44,293 nt of DNA, taken from NCBI GenBank assembly GCA_018698795.1, contig JABIPG010000165.1, positions 1 through 44,293 of the forward strand, written 5' to 3'. Below are positions 1 through 7,284 of this stretch, piece by piece; within the stretch, counting starts at the first letter, position 1, and every line of letters starts with the position of its first letter. The notes under the pieces are model-generated. The model saw only the letters and a list, made by a program, of their open reading frames with translations. It did no database searches and was not told where the DNA came from. Source of the DNA: Rhodospirillaceae bacterium (GTDB lineage: Bacteria; Pseudomonadota; Alphaproteobacteria; Rhodospirillales; Casp-alpha2). The position numbers and the translations under genes were made by a program.

Positions 1-639
1 CTTCAGGCCGGCGAAAGCCTCAGCGCCATCACCGATCAATTCTTTCAAGCCCATGGCATCGCAGCCCATGCGTTACCGGCCAGTGACGATCCCGTTCGCA
101 CAATGATCCATGCCGCTGACGGGCGGCAATTGATCTTCCAAAACTATTTCGTCGAGGAACGCTGCAAACCTGAAGTCCGAGACTTTACTTATGCCGGCGC
201 CACATCCGCTGTTGCTAACCCCGGCATCATTGCAGCGCTGCGCGATCCAGCCTTGAGGGCGGTGGTTCTTTGTCCATCCAACCCGTTCGTCAGCATCAAC
301 CCAATTCTTGCCGTGCCCGGCATTCGGGACGCGCTTTGTGCTTGCCCCGCTCCGATTGTCGGCGTCAGCCCAATCGTCGGCGGCGCCGCCATCAAAGGCC
401 CATTGGCCAAAATGTTCTACGAGCTTGGCCAGCCGGCAAATTGCACCAGTGTCCTAGATCATTACCGCGATTTCCTCACCGGCTTTATTGTCGACCACGC
501 GGATGCGGAAGAAGCGAAAGGCTGGGATATTCCAACATGCGTGACATCGACGATCATGAAAACTCTTGAAGATAGAGATGCCCTTGCCGTCGCGGCGCTT
601 GAGTTTGCCGGCGAATTGGCCCGCCATGACCGGAAATAA
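1..639 (+). CDS. cofD: CofD/FbiA-type 2-phospho-L-lactate transferase (5' end outside window)
   Basis: Transfers the phospho-lactyl (or related) moiety from the GDP-activated donor onto FO, giving F420-0. The frame is open from base 1 with no start codon that fits the family, so this is the C-terminal part, about 212 residues of a roughly 310-residue family. Family-like stretches are seen around the VLCPSNPFVSINPILAVPG segment and the following SPIVGGAAIKGP segment, which in CofD proteins line the GDP/FO pocket. The gene overlaps the next gene (cofE) by 14 bases if cofE starts at 626, indicating translational coupling. Identity rests on sequence pattern plus the cofE-cofC-fbiC context. Whether the donor is 2-phospholactate, phosphoenolpyruvate or 3-phosphoglycerate derived cannot be told from this fragment. 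Confidence 0.93.
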   Translation, partial: LQAGESLSAITDQFFQAHGIAAHALPASDDPVRTMIHAADGRQLIFQNYFVEERCKPEVRDFTYAGATSAVANPGIIAALRDPALRAVVLCPSNPFVSINPILAVPGIRDALCACPAPIVGVSPIVGGAAIKGPLAKMFYELGQPANCTSVLDHYRDFLTGFIVDHADAEEAKGWDIPTCVTSTIMKTLEDRDALAVAALEFAGELARHDRK

Positions 640-1393
640 AGGGGACGGCGCGATTTCAGACCAAATGCAGATATTTGCGCTCCCTAACATCCCTGCCATT
701 CAGCCAGGTGATGATCTTTGTCGTATGATCATCGAGTACGGCCCAGCAACCCATGACATCATCGTCATCGCACAAAAAGTGATTTCCAAATCCGAAGGCC
801 GTATCGTTCACCTCGGATCTGTCTCACCGTCCCAACAGGCCGAAGACCTGGCGCTGGAAACCGGCAAGGACGCGCGTGTGGTGGAACTGGTGCTACGCGA
901 ATCAGCAAAGGTCCTGCGCGCCGCCCCTGGCCTGATGATCGTGCAACATCGGCTCGGCTACATTATGGCCAACGCCGGCATCGATGCATCCAACGCCGGT
1001 GACGAGGACCAGGTCATTCTTTTACCGGAGAATCCGGACCGTTCAGCGCGGCAGATGGCAGATGCAATCAAAGACCAGACTGATGTGGATGTCGGCATCA
1101 TCATCAGTGACTCCTGGGGCCGACCGTGGCGATTGGGAACGGCAGGCTTTGCGATCGGGCTGGCTGGTGTGCAGAGTGTTATCGACATGCGGGGCACACC
1201 GGATCTGGATGGCCGGGCATTGCAGGCGACGTCTATCGGGGTCGGTGATGAGCTGGCAGCCGCCGCTTCGCTATTGATGGGGCAGGCCAATGAAGGAAGA
1301 CCGGTTGTGGTCATTAGGGGCTTGCAGTTACAGTCGAACGAAAGCTGTGCACAGGACCTTGTCCGGCCGGCCGAAGAAGATCTGTTCCGTTAG
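626..1393 (+). CDS. cofE: Coenzyme F420-0:L-glutamate ligase (CofE)
   Basis: Adds L-glutamate residues to F420-0 using GTP. From the chosen ATG at 626 the protein has 255 residues, the normal length for a single-domain CofE. An earlier in-frame ATG at 566 lies deep inside cofD and adds residues that look like cofD shadow. Family signatures include the N-terminal IPAIQPGDDL segment, the HDIIVIAQKVISKSEG segment and the ISDSWGRPWRLGTAGFAIG segment, which is highly typical of CofE. There is no C-terminal nitroreductase-like FMN domain, so it differs from the actinobacterial FbiB fusion. It overlaps cofD and is followed after 14 bases by cofC, whose AGGAGG ribosome site overlaps the cofE stop codon. 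Confidence 0.93.
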   Translation: MTGNKGDGAISDQMQIFALPNIPAIQPGDDLCRMIIEYGPATHDIIVIAQKVISKSEGRIVHLGSVSPSQQAEDLALETGKDARVVELVLRESAKVLRAAPGLMIVQHRLGYIMANAGIDASNAGDEDQVILLPENPDRSARQMADAIKDQTDVDVGIIISDSWGRPWRLGTAGFAIGLAGVQSVIDMRGTPDLDGRALQATSIGVGDELAAAASLLMGQANEGRPVVVIRGLQLQSNESCAQDLVRPAEEDLFR

Positions 1394-1407
1394 GAGGACA
1401 AACCCGA

Positions 1408-2079
1408 ATGAGCACGACAGGTATTTGGGCTGTTGTTCCGGTCAAGAATTTCGAGCGCGCCAAAACGCGCCTTGCTGGAAGCCTGCCCCCCACCCGTCGC
1501 CGGCAGTTCTGCCGGGCCATGCTCTGCGATACCCTCAAGGCGCTTAGGGACGCGCCGTCACTTGGCGGAATCGTGGTGGTTACCAATGACCCCGATGCCA
1601 TCGATATCGCGCGCTCATATGGTGCGGATGTTCTAAATGACCCAAACGAGTCCGGCCCAAGCGCCGCTGTTTCCTTGGGAGCTCAATGGCTGGCCAAAAT
1701 TGAAAGTTGCACCGGGATGTTCGCGGTCATGGCGGATACGCCTCTGGTTACCGCAGATGAGCTCCAAAGCGTCCTCACCAACCACGGCCCGGCACCCGCC
1801 GTAACGCTAATTCCGGCGCGTGATGGCATCGGCACAAATGCGGCAATATGCTCGCCGACGAATGTTATCGCGTTGTGTTTTGACGGAAAGAGCTTCCCTT
1901 TGCATCGCAAGCTGGCAAAGATGCGTGGCGCTGAGGTGAACATCGTCCGGATGGCAAGTTTCGGCTTAGATATCGACACAGCAGAAGATCTCTCGGCATT
2001 CCTCGCGACACCGTCCAACACGTTGGCGGCAAAAGAATTAGCAGCAGATGCAGACGTCTTGACGGAGATCTCCGCATGA
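1408..2079 (+). CDS. cofC: CofC/FbiD-type guanylyltransferase of F420 biosynthesis
   Basis: Activates the three-carbon phospho-acid (2-phospholactate, PEP or 3-phosphoglycerate) with GTP, making the donor used by CofD. The 223-residue protein begins with the nucleotidyltransferase pattern VVPVKNFERAKTRL and has a central MADTPLV segment, matching the acidic metal-binding site of MobA-like nucleotidyltransferases. Length fits the family. The start has a strong AGGAGG site at 1392-1397. Its stop codon overlaps the start of fbiC in an ATGA arrangement (2076-2079), so the two are translationally coupled. Substrate preference is not deducible from sequence alone. CofC clades differ in which phospho-acid they use, and published proteobacterial cases are diverse. 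Confidence 0.9.
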   Translation: MSTTGIWAVVPVKNFERAKTRLAGSLPPTRRRQFCRAMLCDTLKALRDAPSLGGIVVVTNDPDAIDIARSYGADVLNDPNESGPSAAVSLGAQWLAKIESCTGMFAVMADTPLVTADELQSVLTNHGPAPAVTLIPARDGIGTNAAICSPTNVIALCFDGKSFPLHRKLAKMRGAEVNIVRMASFGLDIDTAEDLSAFLATPSNTLAAKELAADADVLTEISA

Positions 2080-4424
2080 ATGAGCTCGGGCGCATTGCAC
2101 CGATTGAGAAACCTGATCGTCGGCTTTCCCCATCATCGGCCTATGATTTAGCCTCCGATCCTGCCCTGCTGGACGACCTCATACATGAAGCTACTGCGGT
2201 CCGCGATTCCGGCCACGGGAATATCATCACCTATTCCCGAAATGTCTTTGTCCCGCTCACCCACTTGTGCCGCGATGTATGCCACTACTGTACATTTGCA
2301 CACCAACCCAGCACGATCAAAAGCCCCTATATGAGCCGTTCTGAAGTACTTGAAGTGGCCCGGAACGCAGCGGCAATGGGATGCACCGAAGTATTGTTCA
2401 CGTTGGGGGATAAGCCGGAACAACGCTACACTGCGGCACGTGAGACTTTGGCGGACCTCGGCCACGAGACGACGATTTCGTATCTCGCTGAAATTGCTGG
2501 CCTCGTACACCAAGAGACCGGCTTGCTCGCGCATGTCAATCCAGGTGTCATCGATGAGGCAGAAATCAAGCTATTGCGTCAGGTTTCCGCTTCGCAGGGC
2601 CTGATGCTGGAAAGCACCGCCGAGCGTTTGTGCGAACGCGGCGGGCCGCATTTCGGCTCCCCCGACAAAATCCCGGCCCGGCGCCTGGAAACACTGCGGC
2701 TTGCGGGCGTGAATAAAGTGCCGACGACAAGCGGCATCTTGATCGGCATCGGCGAAACGCGCCATGAACGAATTGATGCGTTGCTGGCGTTACGTGATCT
2801 GCATGATCGCTATGGGCATCTTCAGGAAATCATCATCCAGAACTTCAAGCCCAAGCCCGCAACACAGATGGCGGATCATCGCGAGCCGGCCTTCGAAGAT
2901 TTGCTGTGGACCATTGCCATGGCGCGTCTGCTCTTCGGGCCGGACATGAATATTCAGGCGCCGCCAAACTTGCTGGCGGAAGATCGTTCAAAAGTGATCG
3001 CCGCCGGCATCAATGATTGGGGCGGCGTGTCGCCGCTGACGCCGGATTTCGTCAACCCGGAAGCACCTTGGCCTCAGATTGCCGAATTGGCACACCAAAC
3101 AGCACGGAGCGGCAAGTTACTGTGTGAAAGACTTGCGGTGTATCCGAAATATGTTGCGAATGCGGAAGCTTGGCTGGATGAAGGCGTCGTGGGCGCGGTA
3201 CTCCGACACAGCGACGCGACAGGCCTGGCTCGGGAAGAGAATTGGTTTGCCGGCATGGGTGGCGATGTCCCTGTCCGAGCCCCCGTTGAAACCGCTGAAA
3301 ATACCAGACCCAAGAGTGAAAACTCCATCGACTTAGCGCTTAAGCGCGCCGCGACCGAAGAACCGCTTAGCCTCAAAGATACGGTTTCACTTCTTAACGC
3401 ACGCGGCACTGATGTTGAGCGGGTTTGTGAAGCGGCGGATGATCTGCGCCGCCGCGTTTGTGGCGACGACATCACCTACGTCATCAATCGCAACATCAAC
3501 TATACAAACATCTGTTCGTTCCGATGTGCGTTTTGCGCATTTTCCAAGAGCAGCACAAAAAACGACCTCCGTGACAAACCTTACGTCCGGGAAAGTGATG
3601 AAGTTGTCAGCATGGCCGCCGATGCCATTGCACGAGGCGCCACGGAAGTCTGCATGCAAGGCGGCATCCACCCGAGCTATACGGGCGACACCTATCTCGG
3701 CCACACGAGAGCGGTTCACGATGCCTTCCCGGAACTCCACATTCACGGTTTCTCACCTTTGGAAATCTGGCATGGCGCCCAAACCTTGGAAATTTCCATC
3801 GCGGATTTCCTGAGTCGAATGAAAGCCGCAGGCCTATCGAGCCTGCCCGGAACAGCGGCGGAGATTCTAGATGACGAGATCCGCGATGTCATTTGCCCTG
3901 ACAAGCTAAACACCAAACTTTGGCTTGAGATCCTTGAGACCGCGCATGGTCTCGGTATCCCGACCACGGCGACCATTATGTTTGGTCACGTCGAAAAACC
4001 GATCCACGTGGCGCGACATTTGCTGCACATCCGTAACCTGCAAATCCGAACCGGCGGCTTCACTGAATTCGTACCGCTGCCGTTTGTTCACATGGAAGCG
4101 CCCATCGCCTTGAAAAACCGTGCTCGCCGCGGCCCGACATACCGCGAAGCCATCTTGATGCACGCGGTGGCTCGGCTGACACTGCATCCGCACATCTCCA
4201 ACATTCAGACGTCGTGGGTAAAAATGGGGTTGGAGGGTGCGAAAGCCTGCCTGAAGGCAGGTTGCAATGATCTTGGCGGCGTACTGATGAGCGAGAGCAT
4301 CTCACGCGCCGCTGGTTCCGCACACGGTCAGGAATTCCGGGTCGATGAAATGCATGACTTGATCCATTCAATCGCTCGGCAACCGCGCCAGCGCCGCACA
4401 GATTACGGGAGTCTTTCACGGTGA
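2076..4424 (+). CDS. fbiC: Fused FO synthase FbiC (CofG-CofH)
   Basis: Makes FO, the deazaflavin core of F420, from a pyrimidine of riboflavin synthesis and tyrosine by two radical SAM reactions. The 782-residue protein carries two radical SAM halves. The first cluster motif is C65-x3-C69-x2-C72 (CofG half, residues about 50-370). The second is C480-x3-C484-x2-C487 (CofH half, about 430-760), including the CSFRCAFCAF pattern. Such a single-polypeptide FO synthase is the form known from actinobacteria and some proteobacteria and green algae; archaea and cyanobacteria use separate CofG and CofH. It overlaps cofC by 4 bases and the next gene by 4 bases (GTGA), so it sits in the middle of a tight operon. 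Confidence 0.96.
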   Translation: MNELGRIAPIEKPDRRLSPSSAYDLASDPALLDDLIHEATAVRDSGHGNIITYSRNVFVPLTHLCRDVCHYCTFAHQPSTIKSPYMSRSEVLEVARNAAAMGCTEVLFTLGDKPEQRYTAARETLADLGHETTISYLAEIAGLVHQETGLLAHVNPGVIDEAEIKLLRQVSASQGLMLESTAERLCERGGPHFGSPDKIPARRLETLRLAGVNKVPTTSGILIGIGETRHERIDALLALRDLHDRYGHLQEIIIQNFKPKPATQMADHREPAFEDLLWTIAMARLLFGPDMNIQAPPNLLAEDRSKVIAAGINDWGGVSPLTPDFVNPEAPWPQIAELAHQTARSGKLLCERLAVYPKYVANAEAWLDEGVVGAVLRHSDATGLAREENWFAGMGGDVPVRAPVETAENTRPKSENSIDLALKRAATEEPLSLKDTVSLLNARGTDVERVCEAADDLRRRVCGDDITYVINRNINYTNICSFRCAFCAFSKSSTKNDLRDKPYVRESDEVVSMAADAIARGATEVCMQGGIHPSYTGDTYLGHTRAVHDAFPELHIHGFSPLEIWHGAQTLEISIADFLSRMKAAGLSSLPGTAAEILDDEIRDVICPDKLNTKLWLEILETAHGLGIPTTATIMFGHVEKPIHVARHLLHIRNLQIRTGGFTEFVPLPFVHMEAPIALKNRARRGPTYREAILMHAVARLTLHPHISNIQTSWVKMGLEGAKACLKAGCNDLGGVLMSESISRAAGSAHGQEFRVDEMHDLIHSIARQPRQRRTDYGSLSR

Positions 4425-5623
4425 AAAGTATTCTGGTTATCGGCGGCGGATTTGCCGGTTTGTCGGCGGCGCTCAATGCGGTGAGCGAGATTGAACGCCA
4501 TGGCGGCGATATCACTGTGACGCTGGTATCTGAAAGCCCTTACATCACCATTCGCCCACGCCTATACGAACCATCGCCAGAGACATTGCGCGAACCATTG
4601 CTCCCGATATTGGAGCCGACCGGTATTGATTTCATCCAAGGTTTCGTCCGCACCATCGACGCACAAAATCATCTGGTAGGTATCGAGCAAGCCAATGGCG
4701 AAACCATTGAGTGTACCTATGACCAATTGATTTTGGCCACAGGCAGCGGGCTCCGTCCGCCAGATATTCCCGGTAATGCAGAGCACTCGTTTAACATCGA
4801 CACCTTTGATGCCGCGATGGCATTCGACAACCATCTCCGCGACATCGTCAAATCACCGGAGCAACCGGGACATGATACGTTTGTCGTTGTCGGCGCTGGG
4901 CTAACTGGTATCGAACTGGCAACGGAACTTCGCACCCGCATCGCCATCCATGCGGATAGCGGCACTGCTGACCGCATAAATGTCATTTTAATTGAACGTT
5001 CGAATCAAATTGGAAAATCCTTCGGCACTGAGCCTCAATCTATCATTGCGGAAGCGATCAATGCGGCCCGTATTGATGTCAGAACCAATGTTAGTGCAAC
5101 CAAAATCGACCCCCGCTCCATCTCTCTCAGTGACGGATCAACCATCGAAACTGCAACAACCGTGCTCACAACTGGGATGCGCGCCAGCCCGCTGACCGAA
5201 CAGATTACCGGGGAGCGTGATAATTTGGGCCGCCTTATTGTGGATGATATGCTTCGGGTCCAATCGGTCGACAATGTGTTTGCAGCCGGCGACGTAGCGC
5301 GAGCATTGGTTGATGATCATCAGTTCGCAATGATGTCATGTCAGCACGGTCGAACCATGGGCAAATATGCAGGCTTTAATGCTTCGCACGCATTGATGGA
5401 GCTTGAGCTGAAACCATACCGCCAACCCAGTTACGTGACTTGCCTGGATTTGGGCCAATCGGGTGCCGTCTTCACCACCGGATGGGACCGACAGGTTGAG
5501 AGCTCCGGGGAAGATGCCAAAAACCGCAAACGGCTCATCAACACAGAATTGATTTATCCTCCCAAGGGAGATCGCGCTGAAATCTTGGCAGCTATGCGCA
5601 TCGATGAGAAAACTGGGCGCTAG
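4421..5623 (+). CDS. NDH-2-like FAD-dependent pyridine nucleotide-disulfide oxidoreductase
   Basis: A 400-residue flavoprotein with the N-terminal FAD motif GGGFAGLSAA (residues about 8-17), a central NAD(P) Rossmann motif VGAGLTGIELATEL and a late FAD-contact motif VFAAGDVA, the domain order of type II NADH dehydrogenases and related oxidoreductases. No C-terminal amphipathic membrane helix is obvious, so soluble or peripheral location is possible. It starts with GTG inside the fbiC stop (GTGA overlap), making it translationally coupled to F420 biosynthesis. The coupling raises the possibility that it acts on an F420-related redox reaction, but nothing in the sequence shows F420 binding and NAD(P)H is the default donor. 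The acceptor is unknown. Confidence 0.82.
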   Translation: MKSILVIGGGFAGLSAALNAVSEIERHGGDITVTLVSESPYITIRPRLYEPSPETLREPLLPILEPTGIDFIQGFVRTIDAQNHLVGIEQANGETIECTYDQLILATGSGLRPPDIPGNAEHSFNIDTFDAAMAFDNHLRDIVKSPEQPGHDTFVVVGAGLTGIELATELRTRIAIHADSGTADRINVILIERSNQIGKSFGTEPQSIIAEAINAARIDVRTNVSATKIDPRSISLSDGSTIETATTVLTTGMRASPLTEQITGERDNLGRLIVDDMLRVQSVDNVFAAGDVARALVDDHQFAMMSCQHGRTMGKYAGFNASHALMELELKPYRQPSYVTCLDLGQSGAVFTTGWDRQVESSGEDAKNRKRLINTELIYPPKGDRAEILAAMRIDEKTGR

Positions 5624-5632
5624 GAACAACTG

Positions 5633-6265
5633 ATGGCGAAGAAATCTCAATCCGATCAATTTCAAGATCCGCACAAGGCGGAATCGGATAAAGACAATAG
5701 CCTTGAAGTTGCCATCGGCCGTGAGGTCAAAAGGTTCCGCGCGAATCTCGATATGACCGTTGTCGAGTTGGCCAAATTGGCTGACTTGTCGGCGGGCATG
5801 TTGTCTAAAATTGAAACCGGGCAAACCTCTCCGTCGCTTGCGACCATCAAAAAAGTTGCCGAGGCCCTAAATGTACCGGTCACATCGCTGTTTCGCCAGT
5901 TCGAAGAAAACCGTGATGCAAGTTATGTCCCGGCGGGTCAGGGGATTCAGATTGAGCGACGCGGCACCCGCGCAGGTCACCAGTATCGGCTGCTTGGCCA
6001 TACAGTCGGCGGACCGGTTATGGCGGAGCCATACCTGATAACGCTGACAGACGATTCAGATGTATTTCCAGTTTTCCAACATGAGGGGATTGAGTTTATC
6101 CACGTGCTGGAAGGAGAGGTCGACTATCGGCACGGCGATAAGGTCTACCGTCTTGCGCCTGGCGACTCTCTGTTCTTCGATGCCGATGTGATGCACGGGC
6201 CGGAAGGACTGGTGTCACCCCCGATCAAGTTCCTCAGCATTATTTGCTATCCCGGAGCGCAATAG
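5633..6265 (+). CDS. XRE-family transcriptional regulator with C-terminal cupin domain
   Basis: A 210-residue regulator. Residues about 28-82 form a helix-turn-helix of the Cro/C1 type, with the recognisable LAKLADLSAGMLSKIETGQTSPSLATI core. Residues about 115-205 form a cupin barrel, expected to sense a small ligand, with the FIHVLEGEVDY and LAPGDSLFFDAD strands typical of the PuuR/SutR-like group. It lies 9 bases after the flavoprotein and directly before the glutamine-amidotransferase operon. Regulators of this group commonly sit beside glxB/glnT-like amine or glutamine genes and control them. The gap after it holds inverted repeats that could be its binding sites. The ligand is unknown. 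Confidence 0.88.
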   Translation: MAKKSQSDQFQDPHKAESDKDNSLEVAIGREVKRFRANLDMTVVELAKLADLSAGMLSKIETGQTSPSLATIKKVAEALNVPVTSLFRQFEENRDASYVPAGQGIQIERRGTRAGHQYRLLGHTVGGPVMAEPYLITLTDDSDVFPVFQHEGIEFIHVLEGEVDYRHGDKVYRLAPGDSLFFDADVMHGPEGLVSPPIKFLSIICYPGAQ

Positions 6266-6269
6266 ATAA

Positions 6270-6308
6270 TTTTCCCCACAGGAAAAATATATTCTTGAAA
6301 TTGATTTC
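6270..6308. promoter_or_regulatory. Candidate operator region for the XRE-cupin regulator
   Basis: Two short dyads lie between the regulator and the amidotransferase gene. One is TTTTCC-N5-GGAAAA at 6270-6286; the other is GAAAT-TG-ATTTC at 6297-6308. The stretch is clearly more A+T rich than the flanking genes. Placement upstream of the first enzyme gene suggests regulator binding and a promoter for the downstream operon. This is inference from symmetry and position only. Confidence 0.4.
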
Positions 6309-6315
6309 CTATCTC

Positions 6316-6334
6316 AAGCCAGCTATGCTGGCTT
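6316..6334. other. Perfect 8-bp stem hairpin upstream of the amidotransferase operon
   Basis: AAGCCAGC-TAT-GCTGGCTT forms a perfect 8-base-pair stem with a 3-base loop, 45 bases before the start of the amidotransferase gene. There is no T tract after it, so it is not a canonical intrinsic terminator. It could be a weak terminator or mRNA stabiliser after the regulator gene, or a protein-binding dyad in the leader of the next operon. Confidence 0.4.
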
Positions 6335-6378
6335 CCAGGAATTGCAGGCAGGTTTCTGCATCATGATTTGGAGTTGCT

Positions 6379-7284
6379 ATGTGTGGTATCGCCGGAATTA
6401 TGTACAAACGAAAAGCCGAGGAGCAGGTCGGCAGATCGCTGATCGCCATGCTCGATGGGTGCCAACACCGAGGCCCAGATTCAACAGGTTTCGCCTTGTA
6501 TCATGGTGCTGAACCGGGACGACTTCGATTACGATTTTTTGTCGGTGATGATGACGCCTCGGAAACCATTGCCCGCATCAAGGAAGAATTGGGTAATCAC
6601 CAAGCGCGTCTGATCTCTGAAACCGAAATCGGTTCAACTTACGCAGTCTTGATCGACTTTACCGGCGATTTGCAGGCGCTCTCTTATGCCATGGAGCACC
6701 TGGCAAAAGTTGTATCCATCGGCGAGAGCCTGGATATCATCAAAGACATTGGCAGCGCGCATGTTGTCGACGACGTGTATGATGTCGATCACTTTAGCGG
6801 CAGCCACGGCATTGGCCATGTTCGCTTGGCCACAGAATCGGACGTCGCCCCCGAAGCATCTCATCCGTTTTGGGCCACCGGGTTTGCCGATATCGCCATC
6901 GTTCACAACGGGCAGATCACCAATTATTGGAAAATGCGCCGGCGTCTAGAAAAGCGTGGCTTTGAGTTTAATACGGAAAACGATAGCGAACTGATTGCCG
7001 TCTATCTGGCTGACAAGTTGTCGCAATCGGTTCCCCTAAACGACGCCCTGCGGACATCGATTAGTGATCTCGACGGCACATTTTCATTTTTGGTATCGAC
7101 CAAAGACGAGATTGGATTTGCCAAGGATAATCTGGCTGCGAAGCCGATGGTGAAATTTGAGAACGACGACTTGATCGCCATCGCCTCTGAAGAAGTCTCT
7201 TTAAACCGGTTGTTTCCGGGACAAGCCCTCAACACCACAGAACCACCACCCGGGACATATGACACATGGCAACGATCGATTTAG
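6379..7284 (+). CDS. Class II glutamine amidotransferase (GlxB/MgsA-like)
   Basis: Hydrolyses glutamine to supply ammonia to a partner synthase. The 301-residue protein starts MCGIAGI, so Cys2 becomes the N-terminal nucleophile of an Ntn-type amidotransferase after Met removal. HRGPDSTGFA, the later HNGQITNYW and ENDSELIA segments are standard for the GATase II fold. It corresponds in size to the isolated GATase subunit of N-methylglutamate synthase (MgsA) or GlxB, rather than the N-terminal part of full GltB. Ribosome site GGAG lies 6 bases before ATG. Its 3' end overlaps the next gene by 19 bases, so the ammonia donor and the FMN subunit are co-translated. The choice between NMG synthase and a glutamate synthase-like role is open. 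Confidence 0.87.
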   Translation: MCGIAGIMYKRKAEEQVGRSLIAMLDGCQHRGPDSTGFALYHGAEPGRLRLRFFVGDDDASETIARIKEELGNHQARLISETEIGSTYAVLIDFTGDLQALSYAMEHLAKVVSIGESLDIIKDIGSAHVVDDVYDVDHFSGSHGIGHVRLATESDVAPEASHPFWATGFADIAIVHNGQITNYWKMRRRLEKRGFEFNTENDSELIAVYLADKLSQSVPLNDALRTSISDLDGTFSFLVSTKDEIGFAKDNLAAKPMVKFENDDLIAIASEEVSLNRLFPGQALNTTEPPPGTYDTWQRSI

